Source: Pycnococcus provasolii (taxonomy: Eukaryota; Chlorophyta; Pseudoscourfieldiophyceae; Pseudoscourfieldiales). Taken from it: a stretch of DNA of 64,000 nucleotides. The position numbers and the translations under genes are program-made. The notes under the pieces were generated by a model, which worked only from the letters and a program-made list of their open reading frames with translations, was not told the DNA's origin and ran no database searches. Shown here piece by piece: positions 37,640 to 47,981 of this stretch. The stretch's first letter is position 1, and each line of letters opens with the position of its first letter. Location of the stretch: positions 310,001 to 374,000 of the forward strand of contig CP150580.1 in the NCBI GenBank assembly GCA_049487715.1, written 5' to 3'.

Positions 37640-39749
37640 CACGGGCGGTTTGTTGAAACGCCGTGAAGATCGAGACGTGCACAGGGCTGATGATCTTCGT
37701 GATATCGACGCGGATGACTGCTCGCGGCCGCCGCTGCCCCCGATGGCTGATCTGGTCAGCAAGGAATTTGGCGAAGGGATGCATGACGAGGACGCGAATG
37801 ACGAGGACAGCGATGTGGAGGAGGTTGACGACGAGGACGAAGAAGAGGACGAGGACGAGGACGAAGAAGAGGAGGATGGCGACGACGACGATGACGATGA
37901 TGATGAAGAGGAAGAAGAAAAGGAGGGAAACGAAGAGGACCATCCTATGCGTCGTTGGCTCACACCAGAAAGTTTTGACGCAATCCGGGATCGCTTCGTG
38001 ACGGGTGACTGGGATGCCGCCGCGGCACGCACAGCGGATCGTGGCGAATTAGCATCTGACGACGAGGATGTCTACGGTGATTTCGAGGACTTAGAGGCGG
38101 AGGATGGCGTGGAAGGAGGTGCCAGCGCTGAGGATGCAGAGGCGGCGCGTCTTGCCCAGCTGAAGGCGGCAAAGCGACGAGCCTTCGACGCGGCGTACGA
38201 CGAGGGTGGGCACGACGCAATAGACAAGCTCGTGCGTCAAGGCGAGGGAGAAGACGACGAGGATGCCGAGAACGGCGGAGATAATGCAGAACTTCCCACA
38301 AAGCGCGGTCGCGAGGCACTCGGACGAGCAAATCGCAAGGAGCTTGAGGGTGAGACGTGGTATGAATACGTGAAACGGGAGTCGGCGTCTCGCCTCGCTC
38401 AGAACCGTGCAGAGCTCGATGAAACGTGCACAGCGGAAGATCGCGTGGCGCTTGAGGGTCATCGTCCTGGTGCGTACGTCAAGCTCACGCTGACTGGCGT
38501 TCCCGCCGAGCTGTGCACCAACTTCCACGCATCGCGGCCTCTACTGCTTGGCGGCGTCAGCAAGCCTGACGGCGAGGATCGCATGATTTACGTAACACTT
38601 CGGGCTAAGCGTCATCGATGGCATAAGGGCGTGCTCAAGAGCCGCGACCCAATCACGCTCAGCGTGGGCTGGCGTCGCTTTCAGACGGCACCCGTGTACG
38701 CGATGGAAGAGGCGCGTGGCTCGAAGCGACGGCGCTTCCTCAAGTACACTCCCGAGTGGATGCATTGCAGCATGATCTACTGGGGCTACGGCATTCCCGC
38801 GAATACCGGCGTTCTCGGGTACCAGAATGTGACGGAGCGCGTGGCGCAGTTTCGCGTCGCGCTGACGGGCGTGAGTGTCGAGACGGATCTCACGGCGCGC
38901 GTCGTGAAGAAGCTCAAGCTGGTGGGTGAGCCATACAAGGTTCACAAGAACACGTGCTTCGTCAAAGGGCTGTTTACCTCCGACCTCGAGGCGGCACGCT
39001 TCGAGGGTGCGCATGTGCGCACACCGAGCGGAATCCGCGGTGCCATCAAGGGGCAGGCGAAGAGCGCGGATGCTAAGCCTGGGTGCGTGAGGTGCACGTT
39101 CGAGGATAAGCTTCTGCTTTCCGATCTCGTGATTCTCAAGGCTTGGGTGAAGCTCGACGTGCCAAAGTTCTGCAATCCCATCGACACGCTGCTCGAGTCT
39201 GGCGGCGGTGGCGCACCGTTTGTGCCATCGGAAGGTGGCGGTGTTGGCACGGCTCTAGCTCGCACGGTGGCGCAACTCCGTCGCGAGCGAAATGAGGGTG
39301 CGCCCATCAAGGTGGACTCGCTGTACCGCACCGTGGAGCGTCCAGAAAGGCACTTCTCAAGCCTCAAGATTCCGAAGAAGCTGCAGGCTGCCCTCCCGTT
39401 TGCCACCAAGCCGAAGCTCGAAAAGAAGCGTCGTGCGGACCGCCCGACATTCGACCAGCGCCGTCCCGCGGTGATTCGCACGCTCGCGGAGAAGCGTGCG
39501 GCGACAATGGTGCAGCAACTTCGCACGATTGCCAACGACAAGGTGGTGAAGCGAAAGGCAACGGCGAAGAAGAAGACCGCCGCGCGTGCGAAGCAGCTTG
39601 CGAAGGAAGAGGAGGCTGCCAACGCGCGCCGTAGCGAGGCGAAGCGTACCCGATTTCGCGAGGAGGCGTCTTCGTCAGGAGGTGCGCGCGGATCTTCTTC
39701 CGGCGGTCGTCAGAGCAAGCACGCACGCATCGTGGGCGAGGAGATTTGA
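35409..39749 (+). CDS. BMS1: BMS1, GTPase of 40S ribosome biogenesis (three exons)
   Basis: BMS1 works with RCL1 in the nucleolar SSU processome. Exon 3 (36669-39749) follows exon 2, which ends at 36333 (...CDRE). The 335-nt intron has a GTGCGT donor and ends in a long (CAA)n run with AG. Joining restores [21 protein letters not shown] and [19 protein letters not shown], a strongly conserved BMS1 stretch. Exon 2 has the G1 loop [23 protein letters not shown] and [19 protein letters not shown]. The start is in a short exon, ATG at 35409 to 35439 (GTAAGT donor); the acceptor may be 35527 (88-nt intron, 1,305 residues) or 35479 (40 nt). Exon 3 carries very long Asp/Glu runs and ends with the BMS1/TSR1 C-domain ([20 protein letters not shown]) and a basic tail. 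Confidence 0.93.
36585..36668 (+). repeat. (AAC)n microsatellite forming the 3' end of a BMS1 intron
   Basis: About 27 uninterrupted ACA/CAA triplets lead directly to the acceptor AACAACAG. A branch-site-like TGTCTAAC lies just before the run (near 36579-36586), about 80 nt from the acceptor. There is no polypyrimidine tract. Confidence 0.85.
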
Positions 39750-39779
39750 AACAATTCAAATTTCTTGTATTGTAACGTA

Positions 39780-40850
39780 TTACAACCTAATTGCCACAGT
39801 GTTCTCCACCTCTCGGCGGCATATGCAACATTTTTCCAAACCGCCCTTCTCTCGCAATGCACGACAACACTGCGCGCAAAGGACGACGTGGCCACAAGGG
39901 ACCATGGCGACGCGCGCGGTGCGGTCGAGGCACACGGTGCACTCGCCAAGTGTCTGTGCCGCATCAGCCGCGTCGAACGCTTCGTCGTCAGCCGCGGCGC
40001 GCGATGCGCGCGTCGTCGGCCGGTCACGTTTGCGCGGCGGCGGCGAGTCGTCTGGTGCGGCGGCGGCGGCGGCGGCGGCGGCTAGTTGTGACGGCGGTGG
40101 CGCGGCGGCGGCTAGTTGTGACGACGGTGGTGCGGCGGTGGTTGAAGGTTGTGACGGCGGTAGTTCGGCGGTAGCTCGACGTCGGCGGCGGCCCGGCGTT
40201 TCAGCGGCGGCACCGGCATTACTCGTCGCCGACGACGCGGCGAGCTGTGCGAGCTCCGCGACGAGAGCTCGCGACGCCTCCGAGCCTCCGAGGCGCGTGC
40301 ACCAAAATACAATTTTGATAAGTGGATTTTGGGAAGTTAGTGAGGACCGCGAAAATTGCGCTTCCCAACTTACCTCCCTCGTGACGAAGCCGTAGACACA
40401 ACGGCTATGTGAGGCAAAGCGGTCCCAAAGTTCAGCCGAGTCCGGCTCTTCGCGCCGCAGGTCGTCGTGCTTTACAATGCTTCCGGTAGCGGTCGTCACC
40501 GTTCCGACGACGACGCAGTCCCGGTGGTACATGACCACTTTGTCGCCCAACTTGATGGCGTTATCGCCGCCGACTCCCGCGAGTCGCAAAAGCGCCCTAA
40601 AGTACACGTCGTTTGCACCGGTTCTGTCGTGCAAGGTCGTCGCGTCGATCGACGTGCGCTCGCCGGCGGGCAAGCGTGCCAGCGTGGCCATGGTGGCCAG
40701 CGTTCCGTTTTCGGGATAGAACGGTTCAATCAAGCGATTGTGCTTGCGCGCGGGCTCAAAGCCGACTTGCGTCTTCGTGCGCCTCGAGTTAAACTTGCGC
40801 ACGAGCCACCACGAACCTGTATTGACGACATTCTGTGACGACGCCGCCAT
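39780..40850 (-). CDS. C3HC4 RING-finger protein, with a probable in-frame intron
   Basis: A likely E3 ubiquitin ligase. The ATG at 40850 (AAAATGGCGGCGTC-type context; 93 nt of open frame upstream is not conserved-looking) gives 356 residues. An N-terminal domain (SSQNVVNTGSWWLVRKF ... LGDKVVMYHRDCVVVGTV) is of unknown type. The middle is Ala/Pro/Ser-rich with a tandem AP(P)PSQLAAAA motif. The C-terminal RING is CTVC ... PCGH ... CAQC ... CCIC, eight metal ligands in C3HC4 order, at the extreme C terminus as in LRSAM1/IAP/MUL1-type ligases. A 96-nt segment (40373-40278) has a perfect GTAAGT donor, a CTAAC branch-like site and an AG acceptor, is AT-rich against its GC-rich surroundings, and is a multiple of three. 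I think it is an intron, which would give 324 residues. Confidence 0.8.
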   Translation of the reverse strand: MAASSQNVVNTGSWWLVRKFNSRRTKTQVGFEPARKHNRLIEPFYPENGTLATMATLARLPAGERTSIDATTLHDRTGANDVYFRALLRLAGVGGDNAIKLGDKVVMYHRDCVVVGTVTTATGSIVKHDDLRREEPDSAELWDRFASHSRCVYGFVTREVSWEAQFSRSSLTSQNPLIKIVFWCTRLGGSEASRALVAELAQLAASSATSNAGAAAETPGRRRRRATAELPPSQPSTTAAPPSSQLAAAAPPPSQLAAAAAAAAAPDDSPPPRKRDRPTTRASRAAADDEAFDAADAAQTLGECTVCLDRTARVAMVPCGHVVLCAQCCRALREKGGLEKCCICRREVENTVAIRL

Positions 40851-40964
40851 CCTCGGATTCCGATTCCGATTCCTTCCGATGCGATGGGGAGAATTCTCGT
40901 CCCTCCCTCCCCCGGGGAGATATTTTGTTTTGTGTTTTTTCATTTAACACTTTCTCAAAGAAAG
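40851..40964. promoter_or_regulatory. Bidirectional promoter interval, RING/PEX1
   Basis: Only 114 bp separate the two divergent ATGs. It contains GATTCCGATTCCGATTCC-like short repeats and a T/G-rich stretch. Both promoters must lie here or inside the other gene's leader. Confidence 0.5.
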
Positions 40965-43900
40965 ATGTCCGCCGACGCACTCGCCGACGTCGTCATTGTG
41001 TCTGCGCGTTCTTCATGGATATCGCTGACTCCCTCTTTAGCCTCATTCCTGTCTTCTTCAGGATCTTTATGGAATAAACAACTTCCTTGTGCTCTATCTC
41101 TATCTTCATCGTCAGGATTCTCGGCTGTCGTCGCGTACCACGGTCTGTCCAACCTTCCCTACCGCGCAACACAACAACACGGTGCTCTTACATATGCCGT
41201 TGGAATACCTCTTGAGCTTGCGCGATGCTTATTAGCAGCCTTCCATGGCGAGGAAACTTGCAAATCTGCGTCGGCGGCTGATCTCGCGCGCATGCTGCCG
41301 CAAGCTGTCAGCGTCAAAGTTCTCAGCGGATCAACAATACCGCCACTCGCCGCTGATGTGACGGTAACCCCTTTAGCAGCGTCGGACTGGGAGCTCGTGG
41401 AACGCAACGCAGGAGGTGTCGAAGAGAACGCGCTAAAACAAATGGCGTTCGTGCGCGTTGGTGAAACATTCCCGTGCTTCGTCGGGGGCGAGGCGGGGGC
41501 GCCCGCGGTGCTTCGTGTCGACAGCGCGTCCGTAACGCCGACGGGCGCCGCCGCGCAGGCGGGCGACGTCGTGCGTCTCGCCGAAGGCACGGAGCTTCGC
41601 GTCGCACCCAAGTTACGACAGCGTGCTAGTCCCAAGGAGGATGAAAATAAAGTCGTCATTAGCCTGCGCGTGAGCGCTCGTGCGGATGCACTCGATGAGT
41701 CCGCCATGACTGTTGACTCGTCAAGCTACGAAGCACTGTTTAACACCAAAGACGGTGAGCACGTCGCGAGAGTTCAGCCGCATGCGCTCAACTCATCAAG
41801 TGTCGGTGGTGACGACGTTCCGTCTGTGCGCCTAGTGGTGAAGTGCGACGCCACGCTGCCGCCGGGCCATGCTTGCCTCGCTCAGGGTGCCAGCACGGCG
41901 CTCGGTGTGGATGCATTCGACCGCGTCTACGTCGCCGCTGCCGACTCACCGACACGTGATACCGCCGTACTCCCGTCAATCCGACTGGTGGCAGAGTGGG
42001 ACGACGACGGCAGCGGCGACAGCCCAAAAACAAAGCCAACGAGTTCGGCGCGTGCACTGCTAAGAAGCTGGCTCGCACAGCAGGAGCACGATCCTGCACT
42101 CCTCTTCCACGGAGCCACGCTTGCCTTCGAGCCTGGCGTATGCCCGCCGCGCGCGCGGATGGTGATTGTCGGTGCGCCAGCGTGCGACGATGACGGTCAT
42201 GCGCCTGCACTTTGGCTGGACATGGAGACGCTGCGAGATGCTGAGGTGGAGTGGACAGACGGCGGTGGGCTAGATGCCGATGCAATGCTGCCTCTCAGCG
42301 AAACATCGGCGACGACGTCAGAAGTAGATGAGGACCTCGCACGCTTCAGCTTGCACCGCGAACCTCCCACGTCCGTCACGTCGTCGCTGCACCTGCGTGC
42401 TGCCGCGTCGGCATGCGTTCGGGCGGTTCTCCCGATTGTGCACGCACCGACGCGCAACCGTGCGCGCTCGCACTCAGCCGCGGATCTGCCAGCATGGCCT
42501 CACCAAGGATGCCTGGTATCCGGCGCGCGCGGCGCAGGTCGCACCGAGACACTGCGCATGGCGGCGGCAGATATGCGCCTCGCGAACGAGGATTCTGACA
42601 CCGCAGCATGCCGGTTAGTTTACATCCCTTGTGCCGCGTGGGCAGCCGCCTCTGCATCGATGCCTGTGCGCGCCGAGCGCGGCGCGGCGGATGCTATGCT
42701 TACGAGACTTGAGGATGCCTTTGCGCTTGCATGCTTCGCATCGCCGTCGCTCATTCTCCTCGATGACATTGACGCGCTCTGTCCCGCACCAGCGCCCGGC
42801 GCCGATCCGGCGGCTGGGTCGGCGGGGTCGGCAGACGACGCGGCGTACGTTGACAGCCGCTCCTCATTCACGCTGCGTCTCGCACGGCTCATGGACGAGT
42901 GCCGCTCTCGCCATCACGCCGTGGGAGTGTGGGCAACCTGCGCAGCCGTGTCGTCGGTGGACCCGCTCCTCGTGGCGCACAGCCGCCTCGATGCACCCGA
43001 AAAGGCGGCCATCCCGCGCGGCGTGACGGATGCGGAGCACCGAGCTGCGGCGCTAAAAACTGCGTTGGCGCGCGCCGGTGTGGAGGCAGATGGTGATCTC
43101 GCTTCGGCCCTTGGCGCCCGTTGGGGCGTGGAGGATGCCGTTCGGCTCGTGCGTGCTGCCGCCGCGTCAGCCGCCGCAAGGAGCATTGTCGAAGGCGGTG
43201 GGATGCGTGCGACTGTGACTTCGGCGGACGTCGAGGCAGTGCTCGCCGACGGATTCGTCGTTGCGGCGGACCACGCGGCGGCAAATGCGAGCGACAACGC
43301 GAGCATTGAAGCTGATCTTTCCGAAGACCGCTTCCTATCACTGGAAGATCGGTGGAAGGCTATGGTCCCCGGTTTGTCGGATGCGAAGCGCGATCTCTTT
43401 GAGAGTGTTGCGTGGCCGCTGCAGAATCCAAATCTGATGCGACAGTGCCCCATACGAATTCGCACGGGGGCACTCCTGTACGGTCCGTCTGGATGTGGCA
43501 AGACGCTTCTTGCGACGAAGGCGGCGCAGCTGCTGTCTGAACAGCCAATCGTTGTCGAGGAGACCTTTGCCACCGCCGGCGGCAGCGCTGATGACGACGA
43601 CGAGATTGAGCTTGCCATCGTGGATGAAGGCGACGATGTCAGCAATAAGGGATCGATGCGCAGCATCGTAACTGTGCGAACGCTGACGGTGAAAGGCCCC
43701 GAGCTTCTCAACAAGTACATAGGTGCAAGCGAGGCTAGCGTCCGAGCAACATTTCAGCGTGCTCGCGAGCTCGCGCCTTGCATCCTGTTCTTTGACGAAT
43801 TCGACTCGCTCGTGCCAAGACGTGGGTCAGATAACAGTGGCGTGACTGATCGTGTGGTGAACCAATTTCTGACGGAGCTCGATGGCGTCGAGGGACTCTC

Positions 43901-44402
43901 AGGTGTCGCGGTGCTCGCGGCGACGAGTCGCCCGGATCTCGTTGATCCCGCCATCCTCCGCCCAGGTCGACTGGACAAGGCAATCTACTGCGGTTGGCCA
44001 TCTGCCGAAGATCGTGTGGCGATCGCAGATAAGCAGCTTGCAGGTGGTTCGTCGCGTGTTCTGAAAGGTGATGCGCTTGACGCTCTACGCAAGCGTCTGG
44101 CAAGCGCGAGCACGGACGGAATGAGCGGTGCGGATATTATCGGCATTATTCGCGCGGCAGAGCTGCGTGCGCTTACAGCGGAGGAGGAGGAGGCTACCGC
44201 TAAGGATGTGGAGGAGGCGTTTCAAGCGCACTCGCCTACAATCACCCCTGCGGAGCGCATGCGCCTTCAGCACGTTTATTCCACTTTTTCTGCTGCTCCC
44301 GCACCGGCGCCCGCGCCTGAGGAGGAGCCTTCGTCGACCCGTGGCAAGATGAAAGGCAAGGGCGTCGATGTCAAAGGCAAGGGTAAGCTCACGTTCGCGT
44401 AG
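40965..44402 (+). CDS. PEX1: PEX1, peroxisomal AAA+ ATPase
   Basis: PEX1 with PEX6 extracts the receptor PEX5 from the peroxisome membrane. 1,145 residues from the ATG at 40965 (upstream in-frame ATG at 40884 less likely). The N-terminal part (about 1-185) fits the double-psi-barrel N-domain. D1: GCLVSGARGAGRTE at about residue 525 is Walker A with Arg replacing the Lys; LILLDDIDAL is Walker B. D2: GALLYGPSGCGKT (about residue 839), KGPELLNKYIGASEASVR, ILFFDEFDSLVPRRGSDNSG, VTDRVVNQFLTELDGVEGLS, AATSRPDLVDPAILRPGRLD. The D2 sequence is diagnostic of PEX1. An acidic insert of about 45 residues (EETFATAGGSADDDDE onward) separates Walker A from the KGPELL strand. The C-terminal tail is Pro/Glu then Lys/Gly-rich. 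A dispersed repeat starts 29 nt after the stop. Confidence 0.94.
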   Translation: MSADALADVVIVSARSSWISLTPSLASFLSSSGSLWNKQLPCALSLSSSSGFSAVVAYHGLSNLPYRATQQHGALTYAVGIPLELARCLLAAFHGEETCKSASAADLARMLPQAVSVKVLSGSTIPPLAADVTVTPLAASDWELVERNAGGVEENALKQMAFVRVGETFPCFVGGEAGAPAVLRVDSASVTPTGAAAQAGDVVRLAEGTELRVAPKLRQRASPKEDENKVVISLRVSARADALDESAMTVDSSSYEALFNTKDGEHVARVQPHALNSSSVGGDDVPSVRLVVKCDATLPPGHACLAQGASTALGVDAFDRVYVAAADSPTRDTAVLPSIRLVAEWDDDGSGDSPKTKPTSSARALLRSWLAQQEHDPALLFHGATLAFEPGVCPPRARMVIVGAPACDDDGHAPALWLDMETLRDAEVEWTDGGGLDADAMLPLSETSATTSEVDEDLARFSLHREPPTSVTSSLHLRAAASACVRAVLPIVHAPTRNRARSHSAADLPAWPHQGCLVSGARGAGRTETLRMAAADMRLANEDSDTAACRLVYIPCAAWAAASASMPVRAERGAADAMLTRLEDAFALACFASPSLILLDDIDALCPAPAPGADPAAGSAGSADDAAYVDSRSSFTLRLARLMDECRSRHHAVGVWATCAAVSSVDPLLVAHSRLDAPEKAAIPRGVTDAEHRAAALKTALARAGVEADGDLASALGARWGVEDAVRLVRAAAASAAARSIVEGGGMRATVTSADVEAVLADGFVVAADHAAANASDNASIEADLSEDRFLSLEDRWKAMVPGLSDAKRDLFESVAWPLQNPNLMRQCPIRIRTGALLYGPSGCGKTLLATKAAQLLSEQPIVVEETFATAGGSADDDDEIELAIVDEGDDVSNKGSMRSIVTVRTLTVKGPELLNKYIGASEASVRATFQRARELAPCILFFDEFDSLVPRRGSDNSGVTDRVVNQFLTELDGVEGLSGVAVLAATSRPDLVDPAILRPGRLDKAIYCGWPSAEDRVAIADKQLAGGSSRVLKGDALDALRKRLASASTDGMSGADIIGIIRAAELRALTAEEEEATAKDVEEAFQAHSPTITPAERMRLQHVYSTFSAAPAPAPAPEEEPSSTRGKMKGKGVDVKGKGKLTFA

Positions 44403-44430
44403 ATTTTGTTTTTCAAAATGTAGTTTAGAT

Positions 44431-44624
44431 CTGAGATCCCTCATTCAGTAATGAAGTTGTACATTAGTTTGTCCAACGGTCGTCCATTCACATCATTCAC
44501 TTTCACCATTCAGCCCATTCACCGGTGCCATTCACTTCGCGTTTTTGTTCATGGCGCAGGTGATTTCGAAGGTTGAATCACTCTATCAGGGCGCTTTCGT
44601 AAGCGTAGTGAGGTCTCCGGTTGC
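44431..44624. repeat. Dispersed repeat, copy 2 (after the PEX1 stop)
   Basis: About 194 bp closely similar to 17299-17505, in the same orientation relative to the upstream gene. It shares the start CTGAGATCCCTCATTCAGTA, the CATTCA-rich centre and the end GAGGTCTCCGGTTGC. Confidence 0.85.
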
Positions 44625-45442
44625 GACTTGATTCCGTTGATGTCGTCGCCAGCGCCACCAACCGTGCATGACTCAAGGGTCACACGTACTACTCTACCTG
44701 CCGCTAGAGAAGTATCTAGAGGAGTCCAACGTGTGGGAAAGGGGGCTGTCTTGGAGTTGAGACTGCAATCATGTATTTACAAACAATGAACACACAAACT
44801 CCTACGAGATATTTTCAAAAAAGTCCTCGTCAGCGTCTTCACTCCATGCATTGATTACACGCGCGTGAAATACGTCCGTCTCCGCCTCGCTTTCGATGCC
44901 TGAGTCCCGCACCTGCCTGCTACATTAGCGGTCGCATCGTACGTGTCGTCGAGAAATAGTGCGGTGGCGCCACTGACGCGTGCGCGACGTTGTGCACGCG
45001 ACGACGTGCTGCGCGTGCTGCGCTGCACCGGATGATTGTGACAGAATGCTCGCCCAAAACAGTCGTAACGAGTCGGAGCTCGGGTCGGACAGTCGGAGGG
45101 GGATTTTACAACCAACCATCCGGGATACCTCGTTGGTTCCTCACGGTGTATGGTGAATCATGCCGGGTGGGCCGCTCGGGATCCCGGTCCGACAGGTCCT
45201 CCAAGTTGGTGCAAACTTCAATGGCGTCCACGAAGTTCCCGACGTTTGCTTTGTGTGGGTGGGTTCTAGAGGTCCAATGACAATGTTAGTCTATCGGCTA
45301 TGGTATCGCCGCGAGTCACAATTGACCATTCACGACGCGGTGGCCGCTACATTCCCCATTCACTCACCATTCATTTCATTCAATATTGAATGAACGATCC
45401 TAGGTTTAGATGAATAAGCAGTGTTTGTTTATTAAACCTTGT
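44625..45442. other. Intergenic after PEX1
   Basis: No supported gene; frames on either strand are short and featureless. Near the far end (about 45325-45395) CATTCA units recur, ending in the palindrome ATTCAATATTGAAT. Together with copy 2 of the dispersed repeat, these may be the two ends of one approximately 960-bp element (44431-45395), but no inverted termini or target duplication are clear. Confidence 0.4.
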
Positions 45443-46777
45443 TCAACTCATCTCCATCATTCCAACGTCTATTTTCTTGCTGGAGTGTCGGAAAGCCGCC
45501 TTCGAAATCGGTGTGTCGTGATCCTCCGCTTCGCTCAAGATCTTGTCGAAGTCCTGAATGCTCGACACTCTTTGCTGCGGCGAGATCGCGGTTGCCGTCG
45601 CCACGCGCTCGCGCCTGTCCGTGCTGACGAGCACGGGATTCGCTGTTTTCGGCGGCGATCGCATCCCCGTCTCCGGTCGTGGCGCAGGCAGGTCGTGCCA
45701 CCCGCACATGCGCCGGTGGTCGACAATTTCAGGTCCGCTCAAGTCCATGCGCGGCCGCGTTCCTGGCATCCAGCTCGACTCCATGTGGTTCCACGCGGTG
45801 GAAAGGCGGTCGGCGCTGCGCGCATGCATCGGCAACGGCAGCTTGCGTCGCTTCTTCTCATCGAGTTCGCGTGGAATGGGCCGAATCGTGGTGTCGAACA
45901 GGTCATTTGGCCGCAGCGTGCACACAAAGTTGCGGCTCGAAGCGAGGGTTCGCACCGTCAGTCTCGACGTTCGCGACATCGTGCTTGCCAGAGTCTTTGG
46001 TCCCTGCGAGGCTGCTCGCGATCCGTTGAGCGTCAGCTTGCTCATGGGGCTGAGCGGCGGGAGCATGCTGGCTGTGTGGAACGACCCCCCTCGTGTGCCT
46101 GGTCGGTCTGCGAGCGTTAGTGCGCGCAGCTGGTCGGTGGTGAACCTCGTCGTTGCGTCGTTGTCTCTCAGCTGCCTCTTCACCGTGAAAGCCCTCGACC
46201 CCATGCCTCCCGCCGACGCGTTGAGCGTGACAGTCTCCATCGCCGACTGGCTTCGCGCCGTCAGCGTCTTCCACCTCTGCGTGTCAGCCAATTTCCTTTT
46301 GTTGTCCTCCTCCTCCGCGGCTGCTGTGATAGCCTCCTTTTCGAGTCGTTTCTGTTCTCGGAACGCCGCCACCGCCGCTCGGTTCCTTTCACTCCGTCGC
46401 CTTCGCCTATCGTCTTCCTTCGCTTCTTTCGCCTTCCTCTGCGCCTCTGCGTTCGCCGCCGCCACCGACTCCGCCATCTTCTTCGACGCCATGCGGTCTT
46501 GCATGTCGGCACGTTCCATGTCCGTGACACGCACTTTATGGGAAGCAAACTGTTCGCGGTCTAAAGCGACGACAGTAGCAGCGCCGTCCTCTCCCGAGGC
46601 CTCAACGGCACCCTGGGCCTGGAACGAGTTCTGCTGAGACACATACGATTGCGACGCCCCTTCTTGCATGTTTTGGTTCGACAGCTGGTTCGAAAAAGAC
46701 AAAAAAGCTGTACGTGGCGTCATGGTATTGGCTATTGTGCGTGGCGTTTGCACATGAGCTGGAGGAGTAGTCGCCAT
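45443..46777 (-). CDS. Uncharacterised basic, coiled-coil protein
   Basis: 444 residues from the ATG at 46777 (MATTPPAHVQTPRTIANTMT). The longer frame crosses an 11-bp minisatellite upstream and is unlikely to be coding. Residues about 85-185 form a charged helix (RMASKKMAESVAAANAEAQR; KEAKEDDRRRRRSERNRAAV; FREQKRLEKEAITAAAEEED), typical of coiled coil. The rest is Ser/Thr/Arg/Pro-rich with conserved-looking blocks such as STAWNHMESSWMPGTRPRMD and HRRMCGWHDLPAPRPETG. No membrane or catalytic motif. The composition resembles cytoskeletal or flagellar structural proteins. I do not recognise the family. Confidence 0.7.
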   Translation of the reverse strand: MATTPPAHVQTPRTIANTMTPRTAFLSFSNQLSNQNMQEGASQSYVSQQNSFQAQGAVEASGEDGAATVVALDREQFASHKVRVTDMERADMQDRMASKKMAESVAAANAEAQRKAKEAKEDDRRRRRSERNRAAVAAFREQKRLEKEAITAAAEEEDNKRKLADTQRWKTLTARSQSAMETVTLNASAGGMGSRAFTVKRQLRDNDATTRFTTDQLRALTLADRPGTRGGSFHTASMLPPLSPMSKLTLNGSRAASQGPKTLASTMSRTSRLTVRTLASSRNFVCTLRPNDLFDTTIRPIPRELDEKKRRKLPLPMHARSADRLSTAWNHMESSWMPGTRPRMDLSGPEIVDHRRMCGWHDLPAPRPETGMRSPPKTANPVLVSTDRRERVATATAISPQQRVSSIQDFDKILSEAEDHDTPISKAAFRHSSKKIDVGMMEMS

Positions 46778-47981
46778 AAAGGTACTCTTACAAGATGCAA
46801 GACAAGGGAGTGATGGCGGAGTGATGGCGGAGTGATGGCGGAGTGATGGCCGGCCTCCTGGAGCCCTTGTGGGCAAGTTGCAACACGAAACAGGGGACCC
46901 GAAGAAGAGGTTGTTGGGGGAAGGAGGTTGCCAGTTCTAAAAACGAGGTTGCAACCCCCGGGGACGCCCGCAGACCGTTTCTTCGAATGCATTCTGGGAA
47001 CACTTTAGTCTAGCGTGCGAGCCTCACCTCACCTGACAAAGTGACAAACCTCGCACGTGAGTGATTTCCTGTTATGGCGATGGGGCCCATGGGTGGCCCC
47101 CGACTTCACGCACCGACCATGCATAGGACTTTTATTTGCTGCAGACCTACCCGTACCTACCCGTACATTTGCTTAGACTGCAGCCTCGAAGCTTTCTCTT
47201 CTAACCTTAAAGGTAGGTAGGCCTACGTCGTTGCGTTCACTTCACGGAGCTGTTTCTTGGAGAACAGGTAGGGTACCTGGTGCCCCTGGGGTGCGAGGTG
47301 CGGAGCGTTGGGTGTACGGGTTGGGACTTCGGAGGAACAGGTCTGAGTGGTGGTCTCAGAGGTCGTCGGAAAGGAGCCTGTTGAGGTTGCCTGTTTCTTT
47401 TGTTGTCTCGCCTCGCTCGCTGCCTACTTCTATGAGCCTCTTCCGGCTCGACCATCGGCCTCGCTCTCACCTCGCGGAGCACACCGGTCACCACTCCGCA
47501 GACCGCAGGCAGGCAAACGAACGTTCGGGCTTGGGCTGGGCGGTGCAGCCCCGAATCCGTTGTATGCGGCGTCTGTGTGACACAAGTCTCCTTCTTCTTG
47601 CCACTGCTGAAGTGGCTGGCCAGTTGGCGGCTATCTTAGCAGCCTCTCTCTATTCTTGAGTCTTGGTGCATACATACGTCGCCGGCATACAGGTGGTCGA
47701 CTTCAACGGCGGTACAGCAGCGACGGACTCGAGGGAGGGAGGGAGGGAGTGTGTGCGTGTGTGTGTACCCCGGCGACCGCCCTTGATTGATACCCACCCG
47801 CCCTTCACCTGGTGAATGAATGGCGAGAGCTCTCGCGACAAGGTATCATGCAGTGAGTGGCGACCATAACAGTAATCCGGATATTTATTCATTGTAAGTC
47901 AGCGCCTCACGCGGTCGAACAGACGCGACTTAATGAGTTACACATACGTACAAATACAACTGCAGGAAACTCAAGGTTGTA
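46778..47981. other. Intergenic, about 1.2 kb
   Basis: Begins with an 11-bp minisatellite (about 46808-46850), then GC-rich sequence. A GGTAGGTAGGCCTACG palindromic patch lies near 47211-47226. A GTGTGTG/GGGAGGGAGG stretch lies near 47733-47768. Open frames on both strands at 47231-47659 have no recognisable domain and overlap each other, so I do not call them. Confidence 0.4.
46808..46850. repeat. 11-bp minisatellite, four units
   Basis: The unit GTGATGGCGGA is repeated three to four times, the last unit altered. It lies just upstream of the start at 46777. Confidence 0.8.

Noticed and set aside
44855-45115. 86-codon minus-strand frame after PEX1
   Set aside because: No domain and no support; possibly element-derived noise.
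47231-47659. 142-codon plus-strand frame and an antisense partner
   Set aside because: No recognisable domain, mutually overlapping, random-looking composition.
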